A stretch of 64,000 nt of DNA, from contig CAKSVD010000011.1 of assembly GCA_934503275.1 (NCBI GenBank), positions 6,703-70,702 of the forward strand. The letters run 5' to 3'. The notes beneath the pieces were generated by a model that did not search any database, was not told where the DNA came from, and saw nothing but the letters and a program-made list of their open reading frames with translations. The translations under genes were made by a program, and so were the position numbers. Each line of letters opens with the position of its first letter. The first letter of the stretch is position 1. Below are positions 7,688 to 16,023 of this stretch, in pieces. The DNA comes from an uncultured Faecalibacterium sp. Lineage in GTDB: Bacteria; Bacillota; Clostridia; Oscillospirales; Ruminococcaceae.

Positions 7688-10348
7688 TTAGCCCAGAGCC
7701 TTCTTGACAATAGCGCTCACAGCAGCCAGTGCCTCATCGATCTTGGTCTCGTCCTTCAGACCGGCCATTGCAAAGTCCGGCTTGCCGCCGCCCTTGCCGC
7801 CGGCAATAGCGGACAGTTCCTTGACCAGCACACCGGCCTTGAGACCCTTTTCCTGTGCCAGCTTATTCACGGTAACAGCCATGGTGATCTTATCCTCGGC
7901 CTTGCCCACCAGAACAGCCACCACGGGGTTCACGGCCTTGTCGCGGATGCTGTCGCACATACCGCGCAGGGTGTCGCCGGTGGTACCGGTAAAGTATGCA
8001 GAGGCGATCTTCACGCCGTCTGCTTCCTCAGCATTGTCGAACAGGCTGTCCACCTTAGAGGCGGCGATCTTTGCCTTCATCTCCTCCAACTCGCGGCTCA
8101 TGGCCTTGTTCTCAGCCATCACAGCCTCGGCACGGGCGGGCAGAGCAGCCACGTTGTTGGCCTTGAGGGTGTTGGCCACATCATGCAGCATGGCCTCCTG
8201 CAGGTTTGCACGGATCAGCAGGTTGCGGCCGGTGACAGCCTCGATACGGCGGATGCCGGCAGCCACAGAGGACTCGCTGACGATCTTGAAGCCGCCGATC
8301 TGGGCGGTGTTCTTGACGTGGGTGCCGCCGCAGAACTCGGTAGACCAGCCCTCGATATCCACCACGCGGACCACCTTGCCGTACTTTTCGCCAAACAGAG
8401 CCATTGCGCCCAGCTTCTTGGCTTCCTCCACCGGCATCTCCTGCACGGTGACGTTCATGGAGTCAAAGATCTTATCATTGACGATCTTCTGCACCCGTGC
8501 CAGCTCCTCGGGGGTCACGGCGCTGAAGTGGGTAAAGTCGAAGTGGGTGATGGAGGCATCCTGATAGGAACCAGCCTGATGCACATGGTCGCCCAGCACC
8601 TCACGCAGGGCAGCCTGCAGCAGGTGGGTAGCGGTGTGGTTGCGGGCAATGGCCATGCGGTAGCCCTTGTCCACCTGTGCGGTCAGCACATCGCCCACCT
8701 TCACAATGCCGCTTTCCAGCACGCAGGTGTGGACGTAGTAGCCCTTGGGGGTCTTTTTCACGTCCAGCACGCGCAGGCTGCACTCGGCACCGTTCAGCAC
8801 GCCATGGTCGGCAGCCTGACCGCCCATCTCAGCGTAGAAGGGGGTCTTATCCAGCACCACCAGCACGCCGTCCTTTGCCTCCTCGTCGGTGGCAATGGCA
8901 TCGGTCAGGGTCTCTTCATCGCTCAGCGCCACAACGGTGCCCTTGTCGGTCAGGGTGTCGTAGCCGGTAAAGACGGTGGGCTCGGCCTCCAGTGTGCCGA
9001 ACAGATCCTCGCTCCAGCCGGAGATGTTCTTCTTCAGACGCTCGGCGCGGGCGCGCTCCTTCTGCTTCTTCATCTCTGCGTGGAAGCCGTCCTCGTCGAT
9101 CTCCAGACCCTGCTCGGCGGCGATCTCCTTGGTCAGATCCAGCGGGAAGCCGAAGGTATCATTCAGCTTGAAGGCGTCCATGCCGCTCAGCAGCTTCTGA
9201 TGTGCCTTCTCCAGACGGTCGATCATGTTGTTCAGGATGTTCATGCCGGCATCGATGGTGCGGGCAAAGTTTGCTTCCTCGGTGCCGATGACCTTCTTGA
9301 TATAGGCGTCATGCTCGCGCAGTTCGGGGTAAGCGGACTCGCTGGACTGGATGACAGTCTCCACCAGATCTACGAGGAAGGGGTGGTCGATGCCCAGCAT
9401 CCGGCCGTGGCGGGCGGCACGGCGCAGCAGACGGCGCAGCACATAGCCGCGGCCCTCGTTGGAGGGCAGAATGCCGTCAGACACCATAAAGGTGCAGCTG
9501 CGGATATGGTCGGTGATGACGCGGATGGAGATATCGTTCTTGGGGTCCTGCTTGTAGGTCTTGCCTGCAATGTGCTCCACATGGTGCAGCACGCTCTGCA
9601 CGGTATCCACCTCGAACAGGTTGCCCACGTTCTGCATCACGCAGGCCAGACGCTCCAGACCCATGCCGGTATCAATGTTGGGGCGTGCCAGACGCTCGTA
9701 GTGGCCCTTGCCGTCGGCGTCGAACTGGCTGAACACGAGGTTCCAGATCTCCATATAGCGGTCGCAGTCGCAGCCCACGCCGCAGGTCGGCTTGCCGCAG
9801 CCGTACTCGGGGCCGCGGTCAAAGTAGATCTCGGAGCAGGGGCCGCACGGGCCGGAGCCATGCTCCCAGAAGTTGTCCTCCTTGCCCAGACGCACCATGT
9901 GATCCGGGGCAATGCCGACCTTCTTGGTCCAGATATCGTAGGCCTCGTCATCCTCCTCGTACACAGAGATGTGCAGACGATCCTTGGGGATGGCCATCCA
10001 CTCGTCACTGGTCAGGAACTCCCAAGCCCAAGGAATGACCTCGTCCTTGAAGTAATCCTGGAAGGAGAAGTTGCCCAGCATCTCAAAGAAGGTGCCGTGG
10101 CGGGCAGTGATGCCCACGCGCTCGATATCCGGGGTGCGGATGCACTTCTGGCAGGTGGTCACACGATGACGGGGCGGCTCCTCCTGTGCCAGGAACCACT
10201 TCTTCATGGGAGCCATGCCGCTGTTGATCAGCAGCAGGCTGGGGTCGTTCTTGGGTACCAGGGGGAAGCTGTCCAGACGCAGATGGCCCTTGCTTTCAAA
10301 GAAGCTCAGGTACTTTTCGCGCAGTTCATTCAAACCGGTCCATTGCAT
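7688..10348 (-). CDS. alaS: Alanyl-tRNA synthetase
   Basis: 886 residues, full length for AlaS. Class II catalytic core at the N-terminus (MQWTGLNELREKYLSFFES, RHGTFFEMLGNFSFQDYF), tRNA-recognition domain with EGRGYVLRRLLRRA, editing domain with the zinc ligands HTATHLLQ (about 569) and CGGTHVKNT (about 673), then a coiled region and the C-Ala domain ending GGGKPDFAMAGLKDE. The start at 10348 has GAGGAGAG eight bases upstream. A T-box leader precedes it, so expression should rise when tRNA-Ala is uncharged. Confidence 0.97.
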   Translation of the reverse strand: MQWTGLNELREKYLSFFESKGHLRLDSFPLVPKNDPSLLLINSGMAPMKKWFLAQEEPPRHRVTTCQKCIRTPDIERVGITARHGTFFEMLGNFSFQDYFKDEVIPWAWEFLTSDEWMAIPKDRLHISVYEEDDEAYDIWTKKVGIAPDHMVRLGKEDNFWEHGSGPCGPCSEIYFDRGPEYGCGKPTCGVGCDCDRYMEIWNLVFSQFDADGKGHYERLARPNIDTGMGLERLACVMQNVGNLFEVDTVQSVLHHVEHIAGKTYKQDPKNDISIRVITDHIRSCTFMVSDGILPSNEGRGYVLRRLLRRAARHGRMLGIDHPFLVDLVETVIQSSESAYPELREHDAYIKKVIGTEEANFARTIDAGMNILNNMIDRLEKAHQKLLSGMDAFKLNDTFGFPLDLTKEIAAEQGLEIDEDGFHAEMKKQKERARAERLKKNISGWSEDLFGTLEAEPTVFTGYDTLTDKGTVVALSDEETLTDAIATDEEAKDGVLVVLDKTPFYAEMGGQAADHGVLNGAECSLRVLDVKKTPKGYYVHTCVLESGIVKVGDVLTAQVDKGYRMAIARNHTATHLLQAALREVLGDHVHQAGSYQDASITHFDFTHFSAVTPEELARVQKIVNDKIFDSMNVTVQEMPVEEAKKLGAMALFGEKYGKVVRVVDIEGWSTEFCGGTHVKNTAQIGGFKIVSESSVAAGIRRIEAVTGRNLLIRANLQEAMLHDVANTLKANNVAALPARAEAVMAENKAMSRELEEMKAKIAASKVDSLFDNAEEADGVKIASAYFTGTTGDTLRGMCDSIRDKAVNPVVAVLVGKAEDKITMAVTVNKLAQEKGLKAGVLVKELSAIAGGKGGGKPDFAMAGLKDETKIDEALAAVSAIVKKALG

Positions 10349-10435
10349 AGATTTTTCTCTCCTCAATCGTCTTTGGCGCTTATGCGCCGTTTTTTATGCT
10401 GTTATGGCAGAGGGGCGGCACGGCGAAAAAACAAA

Positions 10436-10725
10436 AAACAGCCCTCATCCCAAAAGGGACGAAGGCTGCTTGTGCATCAAACTCCGTGGTACCACCCAAA
10501 TTGCAAAGGATAACGTGTCCCCTGCCGCTTTCGGCGCATTAACGCTGCGCAGCGTCCGGTTTATATTCGCCGGAAGCTCCGGGGTGGCGCGAAACGATCC
10601 CAACCGGAGCACCTTACAGCCGTGGGCGCTCTCTCTGGACGGTGGTGTGTGCATTTCTGACCCCATCATTGCCATCTGTCATAATTTTACATTCCGCAAG
10701 GCAGGCGAAGCGCCCCTTTGCGTAC
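10436..10725 (-). promoter_or_regulatory. T-box riboswitch leader of alaS
   Basis: On the minus strand, about 90 bases before alaS, the T-box core GGGTGGTACCACGG is present (complement of about 10484-10497). It is followed by an antiterminator/terminator switch: a hairpin with AGCCTTCGTCCC and GGGATGAGGGCT ends in a T-rich run near 10430-10440. Upstream is a long structured segment with an AGAGAG element typical of stem I. The class and location identify it as a tRNA-Ala sensor; I could not place the specifier codon with confidence. Confidence 0.85.
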
Positions 10726-10731
10726 AGTTAA

Positions 10732-10759
10732 ATTATAGCATACGCAAAACGTTTGTCAA
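10732..10759 (-). promoter_or_regulatory. Promoter of the alaS leader
   Basis: Consensus -35 TTGACA (complement of 10754-10759) and -10 TATAAT (complement of 10732-10737) with a 16-base spacer, placing the transcript start just before the T-box leader. Confidence 0.8.
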
Positions 10760-10775
10760 CGGTTTTGAGCAAAAT

Positions 10776-11489
10776 TTACGGCACCCAGATGCGGCGCACC
10801 TCCAGCACCTTGCCGCCCTGCACCACCAGCGTGGTATTATAGGTGGTCCAGTTATCGGGGTCTGCATTGATCGCTGCTGCCACCGCATCCGCGCCCGTAG
10901 TCTCCACGGCTTCGGCCTGCGGGTCGGCAGAACTGTCCTTCAGCACTACATCCTCTGCCAGCGGCATCGTCTTTTCTCCCATCTCATAGTAGACAGGGTA
11001 ATCGTCAAAGGTCATCGTCCGGTAGGCATCATCTTCCAGCTTCAGGTCAAGACCGTACTGCTCCTCCATGCCGCCATTGATGGTGACAAGATGGTACTGA
11101 TCGTTTTTCTCGATACTCTCCACTGCAACGGTCACAAACTGATTCCATGCCGCACCCTCTTCGTGGAAGGTGATCTTGTCGCCAACGGCAAGGTTTTCAA
11201 TATCCTCTTTCTTATAAATGTCGTAACCAAACACCTTTGCAGTCAATTTGCCGTCCTGTACGCCGGAGGTAATGGCGGCAGAAACAAACGTGGTGGTCTG
11301 TGTGTCATCAAGGTCATCCAGTGTCCGTGTCAGCAGATTGATCGGTTCCGTAACGCCTTCTTCTACCACATGGGACGAGGCCGGCACTACACTGGAGGCG
11401 GGGGTGCTGGCGGGGGTACCGGAGCCGCCGCAGGCCGTCAATGCGATGCCAGCAGCCAGAACAGCCAGAATCTTATATTTCAGGTTCAT
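10776..11489 (-). CDS. Secreted lipoprotein of unknown function
   Basis: 237 residues with a lipoprotein signal peptide: basic MNLKYK, hydrophobic core, then the lipobox LTAC with Cys at about 20. A Ser/Thr/Pro/Ala-rich linker (GTPASTPASSVVPASS) precedes a soluble domain without recognised motifs. The protein is acidic and probably sits on the outer face of the membrane. The gene stands alone between the alaS leader promoter and the divergent rluA gene. Function cannot be assigned. Confidence 0.75.
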   Translation of the reverse strand: MNLKYKILAVLAAGIALTACGGSGTPASTPASSVVPASSHVVEEGVTEPINLLTRTLDDLDDTQTTTFVSAAITSGVQDGKLTAKVFGYDIYKKEDIENLAVGDKITFHEEGAAWNQFVTVAVESIEKNDQYHLVTINGGMEEQYGLDLKLEDDAYRTMTFDDYPVYYEMGEKTMPLAEDVVLKDSSADPQAEAVETTGADAVAAAINADPDNWTTYNTTLVVQGGKVLEVRRIWVP

Positions 11490-11593
11490 AAAAACACCTT
11501 CTTTCTTGACGCGGTAGATTTATTCCGCTACAATAAAAACGAATCAAGAACCCATTCTATTGCGACTGATTTTAAGATAGAGAGGAATTTCCC

Positions 11594-12544
11594 GTGAAAA
11601 TTTTAAAAGTAAAGTGTCTTGCCCCCACCCGGCTGGACAATTATCTGACCCAGCAGTACCCCGCCCTGACCCCCGGCCGCCTGAACAAGGCGCTGCGGGA
11701 AAACAAGATCAAGCTGAACGGCAAAAAGCAGCCGCTTTCCACCCGCGTGATGGCGGGCGATGAGATCAAGCTGTTCATTCTGGACGATGTGCTGGACGCC
11801 GACCGCCGGGTAGAGGGTCCCGCATGGAAGAACGCCCGCACCCCGGCGCAGGTGGTGTACGACTGCCCGCAGATCCTGATCGTGAACAAACCCGCCGGCG
11901 TTGCGGTGGACGGCCCGGAGGACGATACTCTGCTGAACCGTGCGCTGCTGTACCTGAACAAGCAGGGCGAGTACAAGGAGAACGACCTGTACACCCCTGC
12001 CTTGTGCCACCGGCTGGACACCGGCACCAGCGGCCTTGTGATCATTGCCAAGACCCCGGAGGCCGAGGAGTTGTTCCTTTCTGCCATCAAAAACCGCGAG
12101 GTGCAAAAGACCTACCTCTGCGTCACCTTTGGCCGTCCTGTGCCGCCGGACGCCACCTTGGGCGGCTACCTGCTGAAGGACGCCGACCGCGGCATCGTGA
12201 AGATCGTGGAGGACAAGCAGCCCGGCGCCAAGGAGGTGGAGACCCGGTACGAGACCATTGCGGTCTCCGGCCGTCTGGCACTGCTGAAGGTGCAGCTGAT
12301 CACCGGCCGCACCCACCAGATCCGTGCCCACATGGCCAGCATCGGCTGCCCCATCCTTGGCGACAGCAAGTACGGCAACAACAGCGCCAACCGGGAACTG
12401 AAGCTGAAGTATCAGGCGCTGTGCGCATGGGAGCTGACCATGCCCCGCTTCACCCAGCCGGACTTTGCCTTCCTCAGCGGCAAGACCTTCCACGCCCCAA
12501 AGCCGTGGTATTACCAGCAGGTGCTGGACGGCACTTTGAAGTAA
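11594..12544 (+). CDS. RluA-family pseudouridine synthase
   Basis: 316 residues. An S4-like N-terminal domain (RLDNYLTQQYPALTPGRLNKAL) is followed by the RluA catalytic core with the signature HRLDTGTSGLVIIAKT (catalytic Asp) and the RTHQIRAHMASIGCPILGD motif. These enzymes isomerise uridines in 23S rRNA or tRNA (RluC/RluD group). Starts at ATG 11594; no second gene is cotranscribed for certain, though the Mrr gene begins 29 bases after its stop. Confidence 0.9.
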   Translation: MKILKVKCLAPTRLDNYLTQQYPALTPGRLNKALRENKIKLNGKKQPLSTRVMAGDEIKLFILDDVLDADRRVEGPAWKNARTPAQVVYDCPQILIVNKPAGVAVDGPEDDTLLNRALLYLNKQGEYKENDLYTPALCHRLDTGTSGLVIIAKTPEAEELFLSAIKNREVQKTYLCVTFGRPVPPDATLGGYLLKDADRGIVKIVEDKQPGAKEVETRYETIAVSGRLALLKVQLITGRTHQIRAHMASIGCPILGDSKYGNNSANRELKLKYQALCAWELTMPRFTQPDFAFLSGKTFHAPKPWYYQQVLDGTLK

Positions 12545-12573
12545 GGTTTTTATCATTGATTGTGAGGGATTTT

Positions 12574-13476
12574 ATGTCGCTTCCAAAATACAACGAACTT
12601 TACACCCTGCTTTTGACCGCATTGCAAGATGGAAACGCTCACACCATGAAAGAAGTGCGAGATTTTATTGCGCAGGCACTGCACTTGACAGAACAGGAAC
12701 TTGCAGAAACCTTACCAAGCGGCACGCAAAGTGTTTTCACCAGTCGTTCCAATTGGGCAAAAACATACTTGAAGAAGGCTCAAATGATCGATTCGCCCCA
12801 GCGGGGTTATGTTGTTCTCACTCCTGCCGGAAAATCGCTCTTGGAAAGCGGCGTACCTATCACAAATTCTGTTCTGGCACAAAAATGTCCTGATTTTTTG
12901 GAATTTTATCAGCATAAAAACCTCAGTAATTCCATTATCCCCTCAGATGAATCACAAGAAGAAACACCCGAAACGCCACAAGAAACCTTTGAACGGGTCT
13001 ATTCCTTGATCAATGAGCAGCTGGCAGATGATCTGCTGACCGAGGTTCTTAACCAGACACCCGCATTTTTTGAACAGCTCGTGGTCGATCTTATGAAAGC
13101 CATGAACTATGGCGAAGGATTTGTAACCAAATATAGCGGTGATGATGGCATAGATGGCATTGTCCACGAAGATAAGCTTGGATTCAATTTGATTTACATT
13201 CAGGCAAAGCGCTGGAAGCCTGATGTTACGATCAGCAAACCGGAATTACAAAAGTTTGCCGGTGCAATGATGGGACCGCCCAAAGTGGACAAGGGTCTTT
13301 TTATTACGACCGCAAAATTTTCTCCCAAGGCAAAAGAGTTTGCAAATGCACAACATATCATCCTAGTGGATGGCAAACGCCTGACTGAATTGATGATCGA
13401 ATACGGCGTTGGTGTTTCTACCCAAAAAGCCTATCTTGTCAAACGCGTTGACAGTGATTATTTTTGTGATAACTGA
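12574..13476 (+). CDS. mrr: Mrr-type restriction endonuclease
   Basis: 300 residues. N-terminal winged-helix Mrr_N domain (about 1-95: YNELYTLLLTALQDG, LKKAQMIDSPQRGYVVLT), acidic linker (DESQEETPETPQETFE), then the Mrr catalytic domain of the PD-(D/E)xK fold with DDGIDGIVHEDKLGF and YIQAKRW, giving the D...QxK active site, and GLFITTAKFSPKAKEFA. Mrr enzymes cut methylated DNA (type IV restriction). Start ATG 12574 with GAGGG upstream. The gene is less GC-rich than its neighbours and has no methylase beside it, consistent with acquisition by transfer. Confidence 0.85.
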   Translation: MSLPKYNELYTLLLTALQDGNAHTMKEVRDFIAQALHLTEQELAETLPSGTQSVFTSRSNWAKTYLKKAQMIDSPQRGYVVLTPAGKSLLESGVPITNSVLAQKCPDFLEFYQHKNLSNSIIPSDESQEETPETPQETFERVYSLINEQLADDLLTEVLNQTPAFFEQLVVDLMKAMNYGEGFVTKYSGDDGIDGIVHEDKLGFNLIYIQAKRWKPDVTISKPELQKFAGAMMGPPKVDKGLFITTAKFSPKAKEFANAQHIILVDGKRLTELMIEYGVGVSTQKAYLVKRVDSDYFCDN

Positions 13477-13526
13477 TTCCAATTTTGTATTCTGTGCAAA
13501 AAATATAACCGCTCTTGTGAAAATGC

Positions 13527-13558
13527 AACGCCGGGCAGACCGCAGTCTGCCCGGCGTT
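13527..13558. terminator. Bidirectional terminator hairpin
   Basis: Perfect 14-bp stem (13527-13540 with 13545-13558) around a CGCA loop between convergent mrr and the FMN oxidase gene. Its core CAGAC/GTCTG is shared with hairpins at 15972 and 40064. Confidence 0.75.
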
Positions 13559-13572
13559 GTTCTATAAAAATC

Positions 13573-14592
13573 TCAAACACGCACCATATCCGGGGTGATC
13601 TCGGCCAGCGTATGGGCACCGCACATCTGCATGGTGTCGGCCAGTTCCCCGGCCAGCTTGTCGATGTAACACTTCACGCCCTCTGCGCCGCCGCCGTAGA
13701 CAGCGGTCACGAAGGGGCGGCAGATCAAAACGCCGTCTGCGCCCAGTGCCAGCGCCTTGAACACATCCACACCGGTGCGGATGCCGCCGTCCACCAGCAC
13801 CTTTACGCCGGTGCCCTTGAGGGCTGCGGCGATCTCCGGCAGTACCTCAGCGGTGGCAGGGCACTGGTCCAGCACGCGGCCACCGTGGTTGGACACCACG
13901 ATAGCAGCGGCACCGGCCTGCTTTGCCTTCAGTGCACCCCTGACGGTCATCACGCCCTTGACGATGAAGGGGCGCTCGGCCAGCTGCACGATCTCGGCCA
14001 GTTCCTCCACGCTCTTGCTGCCGGCGGGCGGGGTCATGTTCTTCAGGAAAGGCAGACCCGCTGCATCCACGTCCATAGCCACGGCAAAGCAGCCGCTGGC
14101 CTTGGCCTGTGCCATCTTTTCCCGGATCGTGTCAATGTTCCACGGCTTGATGGTGGGCACGCCGCAGCCGCCTGCAGCGCCGATGGCGCGGGTAGCCATC
14201 TCCATCACGGTGGGGTTGGTGCCGTCGCCGGTAAAGGCAGCAATGCCGTTTTCGGCGCAGGCACGCACCAGTACATCGTTATAGGTCATATCGGTGTAGG
14301 TATCGGAGTAGTGCAGGTTCACTGCACCCACGGGGCCAGCAAAGAAGGGGTAACGGAAGCTTTTACCGAACAGTTCCAGCGTGGTGTCCGGTGCACCGCC
14401 GGGGCACAGGGTGTCCATATTCACCCGGATGTCCGCCCACTTATTATAATTGCGGATAGCGGTATCGCCTACGCCCTTAGCACCCGGGCCGGGGATCTGG
14501 TTTTTACAGGCCACGCCGTTGCACACCGGGCAGGCCTTGCAGTATTGACCAATGCAGGCACGGGCATTGGCAAGTACCTCAGGATAAGTCAT
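13573..14592 (-). CDS. FMN-dependent alpha-hydroxy-acid oxidising protein
   Basis: 339 residues with the lactate/glycolate oxidase TIM barrel: PFIVKGVMTVRGALKAKQAG (Lys near FMN), IVVSNHGGRVLDQCPATAE (catalytic His and substrate Arg), VLVDGGIRTGVDVFKALALG and the phosphate loop GVLICRPF. It is shorter than LldD. An unusual N-terminus carries five Cys in CIGQYCKACPVCNGVAC, which could bind an Fe-S cluster or zinc. The pattern is recalled in anaerobe members of this family. Substrate is unknown; anaerobic life argues for a dehydrogenase rather than an oxidase. Monocistronic, ends at the hairpin at 13527. Confidence 0.8.
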   Translation of the reverse strand: MTYPEVLANARACIGQYCKACPVCNGVACKNQIPGPGAKGVGDTAIRNYNKWADIRVNMDTLCPGGAPDTTLELFGKSFRYPFFAGPVGAVNLHYSDTYTDMTYNDVLVRACAENGIAAFTGDGTNPTVMEMATRAIGAAGGCGVPTIKPWNIDTIREKMAQAKASGCFAVAMDVDAAGLPFLKNMTPPAGSKSVEELAEIVQLAERPFIVKGVMTVRGALKAKQAGAAAIVVSNHGGRVLDQCPATAEVLPEIAAALKGTGVKVLVDGGIRTGVDVFKALALGADGVLICRPFVTAVYGGGAEGVKCYIDKLAGELADTMQMCGAHTLAEITPDMVRV

Positions 14593-14776
14593 AAAACATC
14601 CTCCTTATATCTACCGCTGCAGCACAAAATGACCCGCCGCAGCACTCTTTGCCCTCAATATAGACCTATTTTAAAGGTGCGTCAAGGGCTTTTTGTGCTT
14701 TCCGTCCATGCGGCAGAACGTTTTTTCGCGATTTTTCGTCATTTTTAAAAAAGTCTGATTTTTTTCAAAAAAATCC

Positions 14777-14805
14777 TTGACAAAAAGCCTGCTTTCAGGT
14801 ATTAT
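14777..14805 (+). promoter_or_regulatory. Promoter of tRNA-Ser
   Basis: Consensus TTGACA (14777-14782), 17-base spacer, TATTAT (14800-14805), about 45 bases before the tRNA. Confidence 0.85.
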
Positions 14806-14850
14806 AGTGGAGCGCCAAGGGCACCCGCCCAAAGGCAGAACAAAAGATGT

Positions 14851-14942
14851 GGAAAGATGGCTGAGTTGGTCTAAGGCGCACGACTGGAAATCGTGTAACG
14901 TGTCAAAAGCGTTCTGGGGTTCGAATCCCCATCTTTCCGCCA
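14851..14942 (+). tRNA. tRNA-Ser (GGA anticodon)
   Basis: Class II tRNA with a long variable arm and encoded CCA. Acceptor GGAAAGA pairs with TCTTTCC; anticodon stem CACGA/TCGTG encloses loop CTGGAAA with anticodon GGA (14886-14888), reading UCC/UCU. T loop is GGTTCGAATCC. Confidence 0.95.
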
Positions 14943-14944
14943 GA

Positions 14945-14975
14945 AACCTGAAACAGAAATGTTTCAGGTTTTTTG
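14945..14975 (+). terminator. Terminator of tRNA-Ser
   Basis: 10-bp stem AACCTGAAAC/GTTTCAGGTT (14945-14954, 14961-14970) then a T run. Confidence 0.85.
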
Positions 14976-15063
14976 TTTTGTCCGCAGTTTGCGGCGCTTG
15001 ACATTTGCGTACAGTTCCGTTATGCTGAAGCAAATACGTTTTACCGGAAGGAGAGGTTTCCCC

Positions 15064-15954
15064 ATGGCATCTTCCCACAAAAAGCGCACCGGCCTGCGTG
15101 CGGCGCTGATCGTTCTGCTGTGTTTGGTTCTGGTGTGCGCGGTGGCTGCGGCGGTGCTGTACAGCTTGGTCAGCCGCAAGGTCAAGGCATTTCAGAGCGG
15201 TGCCAGCTTTGCGCTGGACTACACCATCACCTCCACCGAGGCCGAGCCCCCTGCCCTTTACGCCCTGCTGGACAAGTTCGGCGGCACCACCGGCAGCCTG
15301 ACCGGCCAGTATACCCCCCGGGCGCTGCAGCTGGCACTGTATCCGACGGGCACCAGCACCGTTAACGATGCCCCTCTGACCCGGATGTACATCAGCGAGG
15401 AAGAGACCCTGTACGACGCCGGGCAGCTATACAACAAGCTGCGCAGCACCGTCGTGGCCGAGTATCCGCTGGCAAGCCTGCTGCTGCCGGGCTGGTCGTT
15501 GGGCAGCTACATCTCTCAAGACCAGCTGGCCACCCTGCTGGGGGTAGACCCCGCCGCCACCGGCTTGCAGCAGGTGAACGACTTCCAGCTGGATCTCAAG
15601 CAGCTTAAAACCGTGCAGCCCGCCAACGCGAAAGAAGGCTACCTCTACCTTCAGCTGCCGAACCTCACCGCCGGGGAGGATGCGCCGCAGCTGATTCTGG
15701 GTATCGAAAAGCAGGGGTTGCTCAAGACCCTGTCCCCCAAGGTGCACATCCTGCTGGACGTGCCCGCCCACCACATCCATGCAGAGTTTTCCGGCACGGT
15801 GACTGCCGCCCAGACTGTGGTGACCGCCCCTACCTCCCGGATGCAGGACTCTGACGTGGAAAGCCTTGTGCAGCTGCGCAAAACCATCGAGAGCATCGTG
15901 CAGTTCGTGCAGACCGCCGCCCAGAGCGATGACGCTGCCGCCCCTGCTGCATAA
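15064..15954 (+). CDS. Membrane-anchored extracytoplasmic protein, unknown function
   Basis: 296 residues. A basic N-terminus (ASSHKKRTGLR) leads into one long hydrophobic helix (about 12-36), with no lipobox and no clear cleavage site, so the protein is probably anchored by this segment. The remainder is soluble, beta-rich looking and ends in an Ala/Asp tail. It is preceded by AGGAGAGG and by a tRNA-Ser gene with its own terminator. No family recognised; the layout (single N-terminal anchor, exported body) suggests an envelope role. Confidence 0.7.
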   Translation: MASSHKKRTGLRAALIVLLCLVLVCAVAAAVLYSLVSRKVKAFQSGASFALDYTITSTEAEPPALYALLDKFGGTTGSLTGQYTPRALQLALYPTGTSTVNDAPLTRMYISEEETLYDAGQLYNKLRSTVVAEYPLASLLLPGWSLGSYISQDQLATLLGVDPAATGLQQVNDFQLDLKQLKTVQPANAKEGYLYLQLPNLTAGEDAPQLILGIEKQGLLKTLSPKVHILLDVPAHHIHAEFSGTVTAAQTVVTAPTSRMQDSDVESLVQLRKTIESIVQFVQTAAQSDDAAAPAA

Positions 15955-15971
15955 AAAGCTTATATAAACGC

Positions 15972-16007
15972 AAAAAATCGGACAGACTGCGGTCTGTCCG
16001 ATTTTTT
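15972..16007. terminator. Bidirectional terminator hairpin (repeated family)
   Basis: 16-bp stem around a TGCG loop with A and T runs on both sides, between convergent genes. The 24-base core is identical to the one at 40069-40092. Confidence 0.9.
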
Positions 16008-16023
16008 TGCGTTTTATGATTTC

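Noticed and set aside
7586..10513. A 975-codon open frame on the plus strand across alaS
   Set aside because: It is the exact antisense of alaS and hinT; the protein is rich in His, Gln, Val and Leu, the usual look of a shadow of GC-rich codons.
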